Positions 9,085 to 18,903 of a stretch of 64,000 nt of DNA are shown piece by piece. Position 1 is the stretch's first letter; every line of letters starts with the position of its first letter. Below the pieces are notes generated by a model. The model had not been told where the DNA came from and did no database searches. It saw only the letters and a program-made list of their open reading frames with translations. This stretch comes from UBA6059 sp965227155 (GTDB taxonomy: Bacteria; Bacteroidota; Bacteroidia; Cytophagales; Cyclobacteriaceae), in contig OZ245731.1 in NCBI GenBank assembly GCA_965227155.1, positions 1,984,001 through 2,048,000 on the forward strand, given 5' to 3'. The translations under genes and the position numbers were made by a program.

Positions 9085-12000
9085 ATGAAAAAGCTAATTT
9101 TACTCGCCTTTATTGCTTTTCTTTTTTTAATCAATTTTTCAGTTTCTGGGCAGAATGCCGTTGGCATAGGTACTGAAACGCCTAATACAAACGCTGTACT
9201 ACACCTGGTATCTCCGGGTAACAACCAGGGCTTGATGATTCCGAGCCTGACTACAGAGCAGAGAACAGCTGCAGCTTTTCAGGATGGGCTTACCAATAAT
9301 GAAAATGGGTTAATGGTTTTTGATATTACAGAAGGACAATTTTACTATTGGTTTTCAGGTGAGTGGAAATTGGTAAGTGGACTAGAATTAACAAACGGTG
9401 AAGGCATTAACATTGATACTGAGACAGGAGTAATTTCAAATGCGGGTGACCTTGATATCACGAATGAGATTCAGGATTTGCAATTGATAGGTAATGAATT
9501 AAGCATTACTTTGAATGAAACACCAACAGTCATAGATCTCACACCCTATCTAGACAATCAGACGGCTGCTGAAGTTGCGGTGACACCCAATGCTGATTTA
9601 GTTTCAGAAAATGTACAGGCAGCTTTAGTAGAGCTACAAGCTGAAGTATTAAGTCTATCTGGTGGTGGAATGTCAACCACAATTTATGACCCTACTGCAG
9701 TCAATGCGGATGCTTTTGATTTGGTCAATCATACAGCAACAGGCCCTGTCAATCTCAACAGTCAAACTATTTCTGATGTAGCAGATCCTGTAAACCCACA
9801 GGATGTAGCTACCAAAAACTATGTAGATGGTTTTACAGCTGGAGCAGGAAGCATTACTTACAATAACACTACCTCAGCACTTACAGCTACAGACATTCAG
9901 GCTGCAATGGATGAGCTGGATGCACGTACGGATGTAATTAATGCAATAGGAAATAATTCAAACCCTTATTTTGGTCCGGCTGAAAGCATTCCAAATATCA
10001 TTGACAATATAGGACTTGACCTTAATGACATTTCAAATCTCTCTGGCATACCATTAGGAGTCGGTAACCTGGGCACTTTTACAGGATCAACGATTACAGA
10101 TGCTAACGACATCAAAGGAGCCTTACAAGAGCTTGAAATTGCTGTAGAAGGTGCGGGCTTAAACACATTATCAAATGGTACGATCATTATAGGTGACGCG
10201 GGTAGTATTCCTGCTGAACGTACCATCACAGGTGATTTTTCGCTTTCCAACACTGGTGTTGCCACCATCAACACTGTTGGGGGGGAGACATCCGGCGATA
10301 TTGCAACAGCTGTATCTACGGTCAATGCTGCTCCTGCTCTTGATATAGATGCAACTGATGACCTTACTACTGCTGACGGATTAGAATCATTGGCGGATGT
10401 TGGTGTTTTCACCACACCGGCAGCTGGTGATTTCCTAAAATTTGATGGTACTGAATGGGTAAACGATAATTCCATCCTGCCCATTTCATCAGTTTCTTCT
10501 CAAACAGGTCCAATTTTTGACCTGACCCATACCGGTGGGGATGTCACCATGAAGGTGGAAAACAACAGCAATATAGCTGGTGACTATGTAATACAGGGAG
10601 AATCAACAGGTAACAGTATAGCAGGTTACTTTGTCAATAACAATAATTTAGCTACCAATCAGGCATTATACGCTCATACAAGGGGTTCTGGAGCTAGCCT
10701 TGTAGCTTTTGGTTTAGGGACAGGGCCGGCTGCATTATTCAGTAGTCAAAGTATGGTAACAAATACCTCTATTACGCTTGAGGTCGAAAATCAGGATGAG
10801 GGAGGTGCAGCAAGTTTTGTCGTAACCGATGTAGCCAATTCAGCAGATGCTGTGAGCATCGACCATCAGGGTACTGGTTTGGCCTTAAATGTATTATCAG
10901 GTGATGTGGATGTAGTTGGAAATATCAATGCAGGTTCATTTTCTGGTGATGGAAGTGCTTTGACGGGTATTGCTATTAATGACGCAGATGCAGATCCCAC
11001 GAATGAAATTGAATTACCCACCCAAAGTGGTGCAGATGCCGGGTTGTTTCTTCAGGCAGATGGAGCCGGTAATGTTAGTTATGCTGGCGTTAATGTTGAC
11101 GATGCAGATGCAGATCCACTAAATGAAATTGAATTGCCTACACAAACCCTTAGTGATGCTGGACTTTACCTACAAGCAGATGGATCCGGTAATGTTAGTT
11201 ATGCTGGCGTTAATGTTGACGATGCAGATGCAGATCCACTAAATGAAATTGAATTGCCTACACAAACCCTTAGTGATGCTGGACTTTACCTACAAGCAGA
11301 TGGATCCGGTAATGTTAGCTATGCAGGTGTTAATGTTGACGATGCAGATGCTGATCCTTTAAATGAGATCGAATTACCTGTCCAAAGCCCCGGTGATGCA
11401 GGATTATACTTGCAGGCAGATGGATCTGGTAATGTTAGCTATGCAGGTGTTAATGTTGATGACGCAGATGCAGATCCACTAAATGAAATTGAATTGCCTA
11501 CTCAAAGTGGTGCAGATGCCGGGTTGTTTCTTCAGGCAGATGGGGCCGGTAATGTTAGCTATACAGGGGTTATAGTTTCAGGTGGACTTGGCGGCACAAT
11601 CTCAGACAATTCGATTACCGCCGATGATATAGCTGCGGGCGTTATTGGTACGAATGAATTGGTAGATGATGCCATTACCGCGATCAAAATCAATCCAGAT
11701 GTGGCAGGTGTAGGTTTGGTGCAGAATGTCTCAGGAGCATTGGATGTGAATGTAGGAACAGGTGCAAATCAAATTGTACAGCTAGATGGTAGCGGCCTTC
11801 TGCCAGCTGTTGATGGAAGTGCTCTGCAAAATGTTTCTGCGGTAGGTTTCTCCGGCTCATTAGCTGGTGATGTATCAGGTACACAAGGTGCTACACAAGT
11901 AGATGAAGTAGGTGGCGTTACAGCAACCAATATCGCTTCCACCGTAAACTCATTTAATGATATAGGCTTAGTATCAAATCCGGTGATCAGTGATAATCAG

Positions 12001-15000
12001 GATGTAATATCCGCTTTAAGTGAAGCTGGGTTCGCCATAGATAATAATTCTTCTTTTTTGGTTGATGCTAATATTAATAATCGAATTGATCTTGTAGACA
12101 CTGCAAGTGTTTTAAAGTTTCCTTTCAGTACAACAGTAACTGAACCCGGTTTTCTTTTGGATATAGCCAATAATGGTGGCGGTGGAGCGTCTTTTATAAC
12201 CTTTGATAATGCAAGTTCCGGTATAAGAGGATTAACTATCGGTGACGGTATTGGCGTTCTTGCTACCACGCAGGGAGGAGGAGCAGGAATTCCTTTAGTA
12301 GCAGACCTTGATAATTTAAGTTCTGGGACATTGGTAGCTGATTTCAGGTTTGATGGAACAAGTGTCGCTAATATCAACTCATCGGGACAGGTTTCAGCAG
12401 CTTCTTTTGTCGGAGATGGTAGTGGATTAAGTAATATAGCCGCTACTGTCAATACAGACGGTGTAACGATCACAGGCGATGGTGATGCAACGGCTTTGTC
12501 AGTTAATGACCAGTCGATAACGGGTGGTATATCCATAGGAGCCAAAATAGCTGCCAATACGATTACTGAAGATAATATGGCATTGAACTCAGTAAGTGGT
12601 GGATTGGGCGGCACAATCTCAGACAATTCTATCACGGCTGATGATATAGCCGCGGGTGTGATTGGTACCACTGAACTGGTAGATGATGCCATTACCGCGA
12701 TCAAAATCAATCCAGATGTGGCAGGTGTAGGTTTGGTGCAGAATGTCTCAGGAGCCTTGGATGTGAATGTAGGAACAGGTGCCAATCAAATTGTACAGCT
12801 AGATGGTAGCGGCCTTCTGCCAGCTGTTGATGGAAGTGCTCTGCAAAATGTTTCTGCGGTAGGATTCTCCGGCTCATTAGCCGGTGATGTATCAGGTACA
12901 CAAGGCGCTACTCAAGTAGATGAAGTAGGTGGAGTTACAGCAACCAATATCGCTTCAACCATAAACTCATTTAATAATATGGGCTTATTATCAAATCCTG
13001 TGATTAGTGATAATCAGGATGTAATTTCTGCTTTTATTGAGGCTGGTACAGCTATTGATGCCAATACCAGCAGCATCAGCAGTTTGGGGTTGAATAGCCT
13101 GACAGATGTTGATTTAGATCTTTCACCGCCAGTAAGTGGCGATTTTTTAGTGTATGACGGTACCGATTGGGTGCCCGGCTTGCCAACTGTTGAAGCCGCG
13201 GCAGTGAGCTATGATAATGCTTCCTCCACATTTGTCGCTACCACAGTGCAGGAAGCCATAGATGAGGCAGCTGGTTTTTTACCAGACCTGAATACCAACA
13301 GTATAGTAGATATTGCAGACACAGCAAAAACACTTCAATTCCCATTTTTTGCAGCAGAATTTCAATCTGGATATCTATTTGATATAGCTAACGACGGTGG
13401 AGGAGGCGCTATATTCCTTACAAATGAGCCCAGTAGTAATGGCGTAGAGGGTGTAGCAGCCGGTGATGGTTTTGGGGTTTATGCCAGGACCAGTACTTCG
13501 AATGCTGGCATTCCGCTGGTGGCTGATTTGAGTGGTACAAGTACCGGATTTACTGTTGCTGATTTTAGGGTTGGCGGTACCAGCGTAGCAAACATCAATT
13601 CCAGTGGGGAAATTACGGCAAGTTTATTTACGGGTGATGGTAGTGGTTTAACCAACGTGACAGCAAACTTGACAGGAATTACAAGTGATATTACTTTCGA
13701 TCCTACTGCAGCAAGATTTATTTCCGTCGACCCTGCGGTATCAGGTAATGGTCAAAACCTAACGATTGAAGCTGGTGAGGATGATGGTGCAACAGGAACT
13801 GGAGGGGATTTGCAGCTTTTCGCCGGAAATGGGTTTGATAATGGTGGTAATGTTTCTATAAATGCAGGCTTTCCTACAGGCACAGGCACCTCCGGGGGTA
13901 GTATTTCTTTACAAGCCGGTGATGCACCAGGGGCTACAGGAGGAAGCATATTATTGAATCCTGGTACTGGTAGTACCAATGGACTGGTTCAGGTTGCGGG
14001 CGATTTAAATGTAAGTGGTTTATTATCCGGTGATGGAAGTGGATTAACGAACGTTCCAGTAACAAATCTGACAAATGATCTAACATTTTCTCATAATAGT
14101 TTACGGGTAATAGCTATTGAAGAACCATTATCATCATCAGCTGGTGGTACCCTTCAATTGGCAGCAAGTAGTGCATTTGCCGGATCGAATAGCAATGGTG
14201 GAGATATCCAAATTAGCCCAGGCCTAGGTGATGGTTCTGGTTTTGATGGAATCATTTGGATGAATGCAATCACCAGATTTGCCGGTGATGGAACCAACGG
14301 TGCCCGCATAGAATTGGAAGACGCAGGTGGTGCGAATGCGATAGCCATAGAGGCAGATCCTTCTTCATCGGCCTATAACCTTTTTCTACCTGCTAATCAA
14401 GGAACAGGTGCATTGACCAATGATGGCTCGGGAAACCTTACCTGGGATGCTATTACGCCATCACCATGGACAGGGTCACCCGATATTTCTTACACGGGAG
14501 GAAATGTAGGTATCGGTATTTCGTCTCCTGGGGCAGATCTTGAAATTCGAAATTCAGACAGTAATATAGACTTATTAATAAACGACCAAAGTGGGTCAAA
14601 TGCCTTTATGGGTTATACTGTAGGCAGTGCTAGTTTTTCTATGGGTATTGACGCAGACAATGCTAGTGGTGCTTTCCAACTGGTAAAAGGAAATAATCTT
14701 GGATCACTTGATAGCTTATTAACTATCGATTTTGCCACTGAAGAGATTACCTGGTCCACAGGAGGGTCACCAATGCGGCTTTTAACACCTTCGGCAGGCC
14801 GCTTTGAGGCTTCTAATGGTACAGTTAATTCTCAGTTTGGACAAAATGGCTCTAGTGGTTTTGTAGGCACTCAGTCTAACCATGATTTTAGTATTGTGAC
14901 CAATGACAGTCCACAAATGTTATTTGATGCTGCTACTGGTGATATTGGTGTAGGTACCAATACTCCCTTTAATAAATTTCATATAAGAGATGACGTACCC

Positions 15001-15552
15001 AATGGGGCGGCTATCTTAAGGTTGCAGAATGAAGATGCTAATGCCTTAGCCGATATAGCTATAAATTTTGACTCTGATGGTGCGGTGTATGCTATGGGTA
15101 TAGATGGTGATGATGACAATTTTAAGTTGACCAATGCCGGTAATGTATCTGCAGGCACAGAATTGATGAGTTTTACAAATACGGGAGATGTGACTTTCTC
15201 AGGAAGAGTTACACATAGTGGAGAAACATTTGGGAGTATTACTAATGTAACTGCCAATCATACTGTGGTACCTAATGATAGCTACATAATTACCACAGGG
15301 GCAGGAAACAAAGTAATTAGCCTTGATGGTGGAAGTGCAACTTTTCCTGTAGGCACTCAAATCACTATATCAGCAGCTTACGATGGTACTCAAACCACGA
15401 CAGTTAATTTTACCACGGGTACCATCTTTGGTGAGCCAGGCAATAATGGAACTATCGTTTTGAGTAATGCAGTAGCCGATGATTTGACCTCTGTAGTCAT
15501 TACTAAAGTAGCCTTAAGTAGTTGGGTTATCACTTCATCAAACAAGCGATAA
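9085..15552 (+). CDS. Secreted tail-fibre-like repeat protein, 2155 residues
   Basis: A signal peptide is clear: KK, then a hydrophobic run, then SGQ at residues 21-23 as the probable cleavage site. The mature protein opens with VGIGTETP, the bacteroidete form of a motif common in phage tail-spike-like repeats. VGIGISSP and IGVGTNTP recur near the C-terminus, and GDGSGLTN-type motifs occur four times. Five 40-residue repeats lie at about residues 633-832, and a long repeat pair at about 833-987 and 1172-1326. No T9SS sorting domain, transmembrane anchor or intramolecular chaperone domain is visible at the C-terminus, which ends in SSNKR, so its route past the outer membrane is unclear. The stop is one base before the next ATG, so both are presumably translated from one message. 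Inferred: an extended fibrous surface or extracellular protein. Function unknown. Confidence 0.88.
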   Translation: MKKLILLAFIAFLFLINFSVSGQNAVGIGTETPNTNAVLHLVSPGNNQGLMIPSLTTEQRTAAAFQDGLTNNENGLMVFDITEGQFYYWFSGEWKLVSGLELTNGEGINIDTETGVISNAGDLDITNEIQDLQLIGNELSITLNETPTVIDLTPYLDNQTAAEVAVTPNADLVSENVQAALVELQAEVLSLSGGGMSTTIYDPTAVNADAFDLVNHTATGPVNLNSQTISDVADPVNPQDVATKNYVDGFTAGAGSITYNNTTSALTATDIQAAMDELDARTDVINAIGNNSNPYFGPAESIPNIIDNIGLDLNDISNLSGIPLGVGNLGTFTGSTITDANDIKGALQELEIAVEGAGLNTLSNGTIIIGDAGSIPAERTITGDFSLSNTGVATINTVGGETSGDIATAVSTVNAAPALDIDATDDLTTADGLESLADVGVFTTPAAGDFLKFDGTEWVNDNSILPISSVSSQTGPIFDLTHTGGDVTMKVENNSNIAGDYVIQGESTGNSIAGYFVNNNNLATNQALYAHTRGSGASLVAFGLGTGPAALFSSQSMVTNTSITLEVENQDEGGAASFVVTDVANSADAVSIDHQGTGLALNVLSGDVDVVGNINAGSFSGDGSALTGIAINDADADPTNEIELPTQSGADAGLFLQADGAGNVSYAGVNVDDADADPLNEIELPTQTLSDAGLYLQADGSGNVSYAGVNVDDADADPLNEIELPTQTLSDAGLYLQADGSGNVSYAGVNVDDADADPLNEIELPVQSPGDAGLYLQADGSGNVSYAGVNVDDADADPLNEIELPTQSGADAGLFLQADGAGNVSYTGVIVSGGLGGTISDNSITADDIAAGVIGTNELVDDAITAIKINPDVAGVGLVQNVSGALDVNVGTGANQIVQLDGSGLLPAVDGSALQNVSAVGFSGSLAGDVSGTQGATQVDEVGGVTATNIASTVNSFNDIGLVSNPVISDNQDVISALSEAGFAIDNNSSFLVDANINNRIDLVDTASVLKFPFSTTVTEPGFLLDIANNGGGGASFITFDNASSGIRGLTIGDGIGVLATTQGGGAGIPLVADLDNLSSGTLVADFRFDGTSVANINSSGQVSAASFVGDGSGLSNIAATVNTDGVTITGDGDATALSVNDQSITGGISIGAKIAANTITEDNMALNSVSGGLGGTISDNSITADDIAAGVIGTTELVDDAITAIKINPDVAGVGLVQNVSGALDVNVGTGANQIVQLDGSGLLPAVDGSALQNVSAVGFSGSLAGDVSGTQGATQVDEVGGVTATNIASTINSFNNMGLLSNPVISDNQDVISAFIEAGTAIDANTSSISSLGLNSLTDVDLDLSPPVSGDFLVYDGTDWVPGLPTVEAAAVSYDNASSTFVATTVQEAIDEAAGFLPDLNTNSIVDIADTAKTLQFPFFAAEFQSGYLFDIANDGGGGAIFLTNEPSSNGVEGVAAGDGFGVYARTSTSNAGIPLVADLSGTSTGFTVADFRVGGTSVANINSSGEITASLFTGDGSGLTNVTANLTGITSDITFDPTAARFISVDPAVSGNGQNLTIEAGEDDGATGTGGDLQLFAGNGFDNGGNVSINAGFPTGTGTSGGSISLQAGDAPGATGGSILLNPGTGSTNGLVQVAGDLNVSGLLSGDGSGLTNVPVTNLTNDLTFSHNSLRVIAIEEPLSSSAGGTLQLAASSAFAGSNSNGGDIQISPGLGDGSGFDGIIWMNAITRFAGDGTNGARIELEDAGGANAIAIEADPSSSAYNLFLPANQGTGALTNDGSGNLTWDAITPSPWTGSPDISYTGGNVGIGISSPGADLEIRNSDSNIDLLINDQSGSNAFMGYTVGSASFSMGIDADNASGAFQLVKGNNLGSLDSLLTIDFATEEITWSTGGSPMRLLTPSAGRFEASNGTVNSQFGQNGSSGFVGTQSNHDFSIVTNDSPQMLFDAATGDIGVGTNTPFNKFHIRDDVPNGAAILRLQNEDANALADIAINFDSDGAVYAMGIDGDDDNFKLTNAGNVSAGTELMSFTNTGDVTFSGRVTHSGETFGSITNVTANHTVVPNDSYIITTGAGNKVISLDGGSATFPVGTQITISAAYDGTQTTTVNFTTGTIFGEPGNNGTIVLSNAVADDLTSVVITKVALSSWVITSSNKR
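10981..11580 (+). repeat. Five tandem 120-bp repeats (40 residues each)
   Basis: Units start at 10981, 11101, 11221, 11341 and 11461. Each encodes DADADPxNEIELPxQ followed by LQADGxGNVSY. Copies 2 and 3 are almost identical in DNA, and the last returns to the ending of the first (GADAGLFLQADG), as expected from unequal recombination. The acidic DADADP turn could bind calcium, but that is only inference. Confidence 0.95.
11581..13062 (+). repeat. Long direct repeat pair, offset 1017 bp
   Basis: About 465 bp at 11581-12045 recurs at 12598-13062 with few changes, offset by 1017 bp (339 codons). The sequence following each copy (12060-12470 and about 13285-13670) is also related but more diverged, with FDGTSVANINSS or VGGTSVANINSS in both. 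The protein therefore grew by duplication of a larger unit, with uneven later divergence. Confidence 0.9.
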
Positions 15553-15553
15553 T

Positions 15554-18500
15554 ATGTCACGCCAAGCTTTATTTGCCATATTTATTCTTGTATTTGCAGG
15601 TCTCAGACTGCAAGCCCAAATCACCAATATCGGGCTGCCCATTGGTATCACAGAAGGTGCTATTGTGAGTGCTGGTAACATTAACTCAGAAGTACGCATC
15701 AATAATAATGGTCTGCTAAACCTTAGGGGCGACCTCCGGACAATAGGTTATACAGGATCCGGTACCCTCAAGCTCACAGGGACTGATCAATCCCTGGATT
15801 TCGGGCAGCTTCAGGCAGAGGTGGCTACCCTATTGATGGAAGCCGGTGGCACGGCCACTTTCAACAATCCCCTGTTCATCAATACAGCATTGAATCTAAA
15901 TAGCGGTAGCATATTTCTACCTTCCAATAACATGGCTCTGGGTCAGGTGGCAACACTATCCGGTGGTTCCGTAGCAAGCTATGTTAAAGGTAAGCTGGTG
16001 CGTGCAGGTGATGGTTCTATGCTGTTTCCTGTCGGTAACGAGGAGCTTTACACACCGGTTACGCTGGATTTGCAGGGTAACCTGGCTGCTGTGGGTGTCG
16101 AACTAGAAGAGGAGAATCCTGCCGGAGTAGCGGGTAAAGGTGCTTTGGCAGTTTCCACTCAGCGCTATTGGACGCTCACCGATGAGGATGGCAACTTTAG
16201 CGGTGCCATAGTAGAAGCACCGATATTGAATGAAACGGTTGCACCTGCTCTTGAAGAGGCTGTAGTGGTTGGCAATCAATCCGGCGATATTTTCAGGAGC
16301 TATGGTGGAGGAAATTTTAGGGGCAGCCTCGCCAGTGGTGCTGTTACCAGCACAGGACCCCTACCCGCTGGCCGCTTTGCCATCGGTCGATTCTTTGATG
16401 AGCAATTGCGCATCAATGATAGCCTAGCATTGGTACAATTGTACGAAGAGCTCGAAGGTACTGCCTGGACCCAGCAAGCCGGCTGGGGCGATGCCTTACT
16501 GGATGATTGGTTTGGCGTTACCATTGAGCAGAAGCGTGTAGCGGGTTTAGACTTATCGTCCAACAATTTGGCCGGAAGCATATCGGATCAATCGCTACCC
16601 CAACTTTCAGAACTAACCAGCTTTGATCTCTCTCAGAATCAAATTCAATCGCTGGCTTCCCTCAATAACCTCACCCGACTTACGGATAATAGTGGAGATT
16701 TGAGCAATAATGCATTGACCTTTGCCAGCCTCGAAAACCAGGCTAATATCGATAACTTGATTTACAGCCCGCAAGCGACCGTGCTGGAGGAAGCAGATGT
16801 GGTAGTAGAACTGGGAGAAACAGGAGCCCTTGTTCGGCAAAGTCCTGGGGTCAACAACCAGTATGCCTGGTTTACTGCGGAAGATGATTTGCCTTTTGCA
16901 GGGGGTACAGGTGGTATTCTGTCTATTCCTGAGGCTACGGTGGATGATGAAAATATTTTTTACGCCAGGATAACGAATCCAAGGGCACCGGAATTAACCC
17001 TAACAACCACTCCGATAGCCTTCTACGTATCTTCGCTTCAGCGAGATCGACGGGCGCTGTTGGCATTGTACAATGCTACCAATGGTCCTTTTTGGGCAAA
17101 TCCTACCGGTGCCCCGATTACAGGATGGGATGAGAATACTGATATCAGCCAGTGGTCTGGTGTGAATCTCAACAGCAGCGGCTTACGTGTGGAATCGGTG
17201 CTATTGGAAGATTTTGGGCTAGTTGGCGAGGTGCCCTCACAACTGAGAGCGATGACTTTTGTTAATAATTTTGATTTTGGCAGCAATGAATTGACCACCC
17301 TACCCGTGCTTCGGGAGATGCCTAACCTTACTACGCTGGATGTTACCAACAACAGGCTTGATTTTGAGTCCATTCAGCAGAATCTGGATGGTATAGAAAA
17401 CTTCACTTTTTCCCCTCAAAGACCTTTAAAGCTCGCTGATGAGATCCGGGTGCCGCAGGGTACAGACTATACCTTTGATTTTCCTGTTGCCGGTGAAAAC
17501 CTTACTTATACCTGGCGCTATCAGGATCAAATAGTGAGTGCAGGAACCTCAAGCAGTTTCACTGTAGATAGTGTCAGTTTTGGCGATATGGGAGACTACT
17601 CCCTGGAAATTACCGATGAGTTGGTTGCTTCAAGCAGCCCCGGATTTGCCCTTTCTATTGAGCCACAAACCTTGTTGGCTACTGCAGATATTCGAGGCAA
17701 CATCGAAAATATAGTCGGGGCACCAGTGGATGAAGGTGAAATTGTGCTTTATCGGGTGGCAGAAGAGCCCTTTCAACCCTATGATTCATTGGGCACAATA
17801 GAGTTGTCCAGTGATAGCTATGTGTTGGAGGATGTAGTGCTCGGGGATTATATCTATTTATTTCTAGGAAACCTGGAGCAATATGCGCCAACCTATTTTG
17901 AAAGCTCAGCTACCTGGTCAGCAGCAGATGAGGTTTTATTGAGAAAAGATACTACCAATTTCATTTTGGTAGCCCAAACCTCACCCCCGCCCAACATTCC
18001 GGGGCCTGAAAACGACAATACCATACGGGGTTATCTGGAAATAGACCCAGATGTATTTCCTCCAGGCACCTTTAGTGAATCAGGCCGAACCCTGGCCAGA
18101 CGTAGGGTGCGAAAAGCCGGAGTATCTTTTAACCGGGCCCGATTTGTCAATAGGGGTGAGGACGTAGAATATGAATTGGTGGCTTATGTACTCACCGATG
18201 AGAATGGTGAGTTTGAAGTGCCTAACCTCCCCGATGGACAATATGTGGTATCCTTTGAGTACCCAGGTATACCCATGGATGAAACCTCCTTTGTGGAATT
18301 TGAATTAGGGCCTGATGGTATTGACGAAAATGAAATTACGCTTGCTGCTGACATCACCCCACAGGGTATTGTGGTAGAAAAAGTAGAGGAAACGGGCATC
18401 TACACCCGATATTTCAAGGATTTGAATGTTTTTCCAGTACCGGCAAGTCGTGAGTTGAATATTACCTATGCACATTTGAATGCAGACGACATCACCATGC

Positions 18501-18676
18501 AGTTGATTGACCTGTCTGGCAGTATTAAGCTGGAGCAGGAAGTACCAAAAGGCTCTGCCCACCATATCAAACTCGATGTATCAGGATTAGATGCCGGTAT
18601 TTACCTGGTCACATTTGTAGATCGGGAAAAAGGAGTACGCAGTATAACTTCCAGAAAGCTGATTGTGAGGAGGTAA
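15554..18676 (+). CDS. T9SS-exported LRR/Ig surface protein, 1040 residues
   Basis: Signal peptide residues 1-22 end LRLQAQ. Residues 23-280 form a beta-rich region of unrecognised type, with the phrase LFPVGNEE seen in many bacteroidete surface proteins. Then comes the shared C-terminal cassette: leucine-rich repeats from 284, Ig-like 413-490, leucine-rich repeats from 495, Ig-like 626-706, carboxypeptidase/CnaB-like from 710, the invariant basic block at 848-867, and a T9SS sorting domain at 951-1040 (FPVPASRELNITY). It is the minimal version of the two giants on either side: cassette plus a short head. The ATG sits one base after the upstream stop, implying coupled translation with the tail-fibre-like protein. 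Inferred: a cell-surface-anchored partner or anchor. Function unknown. Confidence 0.88.
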   Translation: MSRQALFAIFILVFAGLRLQAQITNIGLPIGITEGAIVSAGNINSEVRINNNGLLNLRGDLRTIGYTGSGTLKLTGTDQSLDFGQLQAEVATLLMEAGGTATFNNPLFINTALNLNSGSIFLPSNNMALGQVATLSGGSVASYVKGKLVRAGDGSMLFPVGNEELYTPVTLDLQGNLAAVGVELEEENPAGVAGKGALAVSTQRYWTLTDEDGNFSGAIVEAPILNETVAPALEEAVVVGNQSGDIFRSYGGGNFRGSLASGAVTSTGPLPAGRFAIGRFFDEQLRINDSLALVQLYEELEGTAWTQQAGWGDALLDDWFGVTIEQKRVAGLDLSSNNLAGSISDQSLPQLSELTSFDLSQNQIQSLASLNNLTRLTDNSGDLSNNALTFASLENQANIDNLIYSPQATVLEEADVVVELGETGALVRQSPGVNNQYAWFTAEDDLPFAGGTGGILSIPEATVDDENIFYARITNPRAPELTLTTTPIAFYVSSLQRDRRALLALYNATNGPFWANPTGAPITGWDENTDISQWSGVNLNSSGLRVESVLLEDFGLVGEVPSQLRAMTFVNNFDFGSNELTTLPVLREMPNLTTLDVTNNRLDFESIQQNLDGIENFTFSPQRPLKLADEIRVPQGTDYTFDFPVAGENLTYTWRYQDQIVSAGTSSSFTVDSVSFGDMGDYSLEITDELVASSSPGFALSIEPQTLLATADIRGNIENIVGAPVDEGEIVLYRVAEEPFQPYDSLGTIELSSDSYVLEDVVLGDYIYLFLGNLEQYAPTYFESSATWSAADEVLLRKDTTNFILVAQTSPPPNIPGPENDNTIRGYLEIDPDVFPPGTFSESGRTLARRRVRKAGVSFNRARFVNRGEDVEYELVAYVLTDENGEFEVPNLPDGQYVVSFEYPGIPMDETSFVEFELGPDGIDENEITLAADITPQGIVVEKVEETGIYTRYFKDLNVFPVPASRELNITYAHLNADDITMQLIDLSGSIKLEQEVPKGSAHHIKLDVSGLDAGIYLVTFVDREKGVRSITSRKLIVRR

Positions 18677-18701
18677 AAACCCTGATGGTGTAATAGATTA
18701 T

Positions 18702-18733
18702 AAAAGCAGCTTCAATAAGAGCTGCTTTTTTTA
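18702..18733 (+). terminator. Intrinsic terminator after 1040-residue gene
   Basis: A 10-bp stem (AAAAGCAGCT with AGCTGCTTTT, 18702-18711 and 18720-18729) has an 8-nt loop and ends in a T run. Its left arm shares AAAGCAGCTTCA with the terminator at 38063. The remaining sequence to 18903 shows no gene, and no clear TAnnTTTG box was found for the next unit. Confidence 0.85.
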
Positions 18734-18903
18734 TGCCCAAAATTGCCATCTACTAACAGCCAATATACCCAATACAGGGTATTGAAGGCACCACTCCCTT
18801 CAAATAATTTTAGGTATTGATTCTATAATGGGAAAATGACCCGATTAAGATCAATGCTATAAACTAAGAAACAACCAATTATTTAATACTAAATACCGTC
18901 ATC

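Noticed and set aside
12707..12901. Minus-strand frames at 11690-11884 and 12707-12901 encoding nearly the same 64 residues
   Set aside because: They are shadows of the duplicated unit in the plus-strand fibre gene; the repetition follows from the sense repeat.
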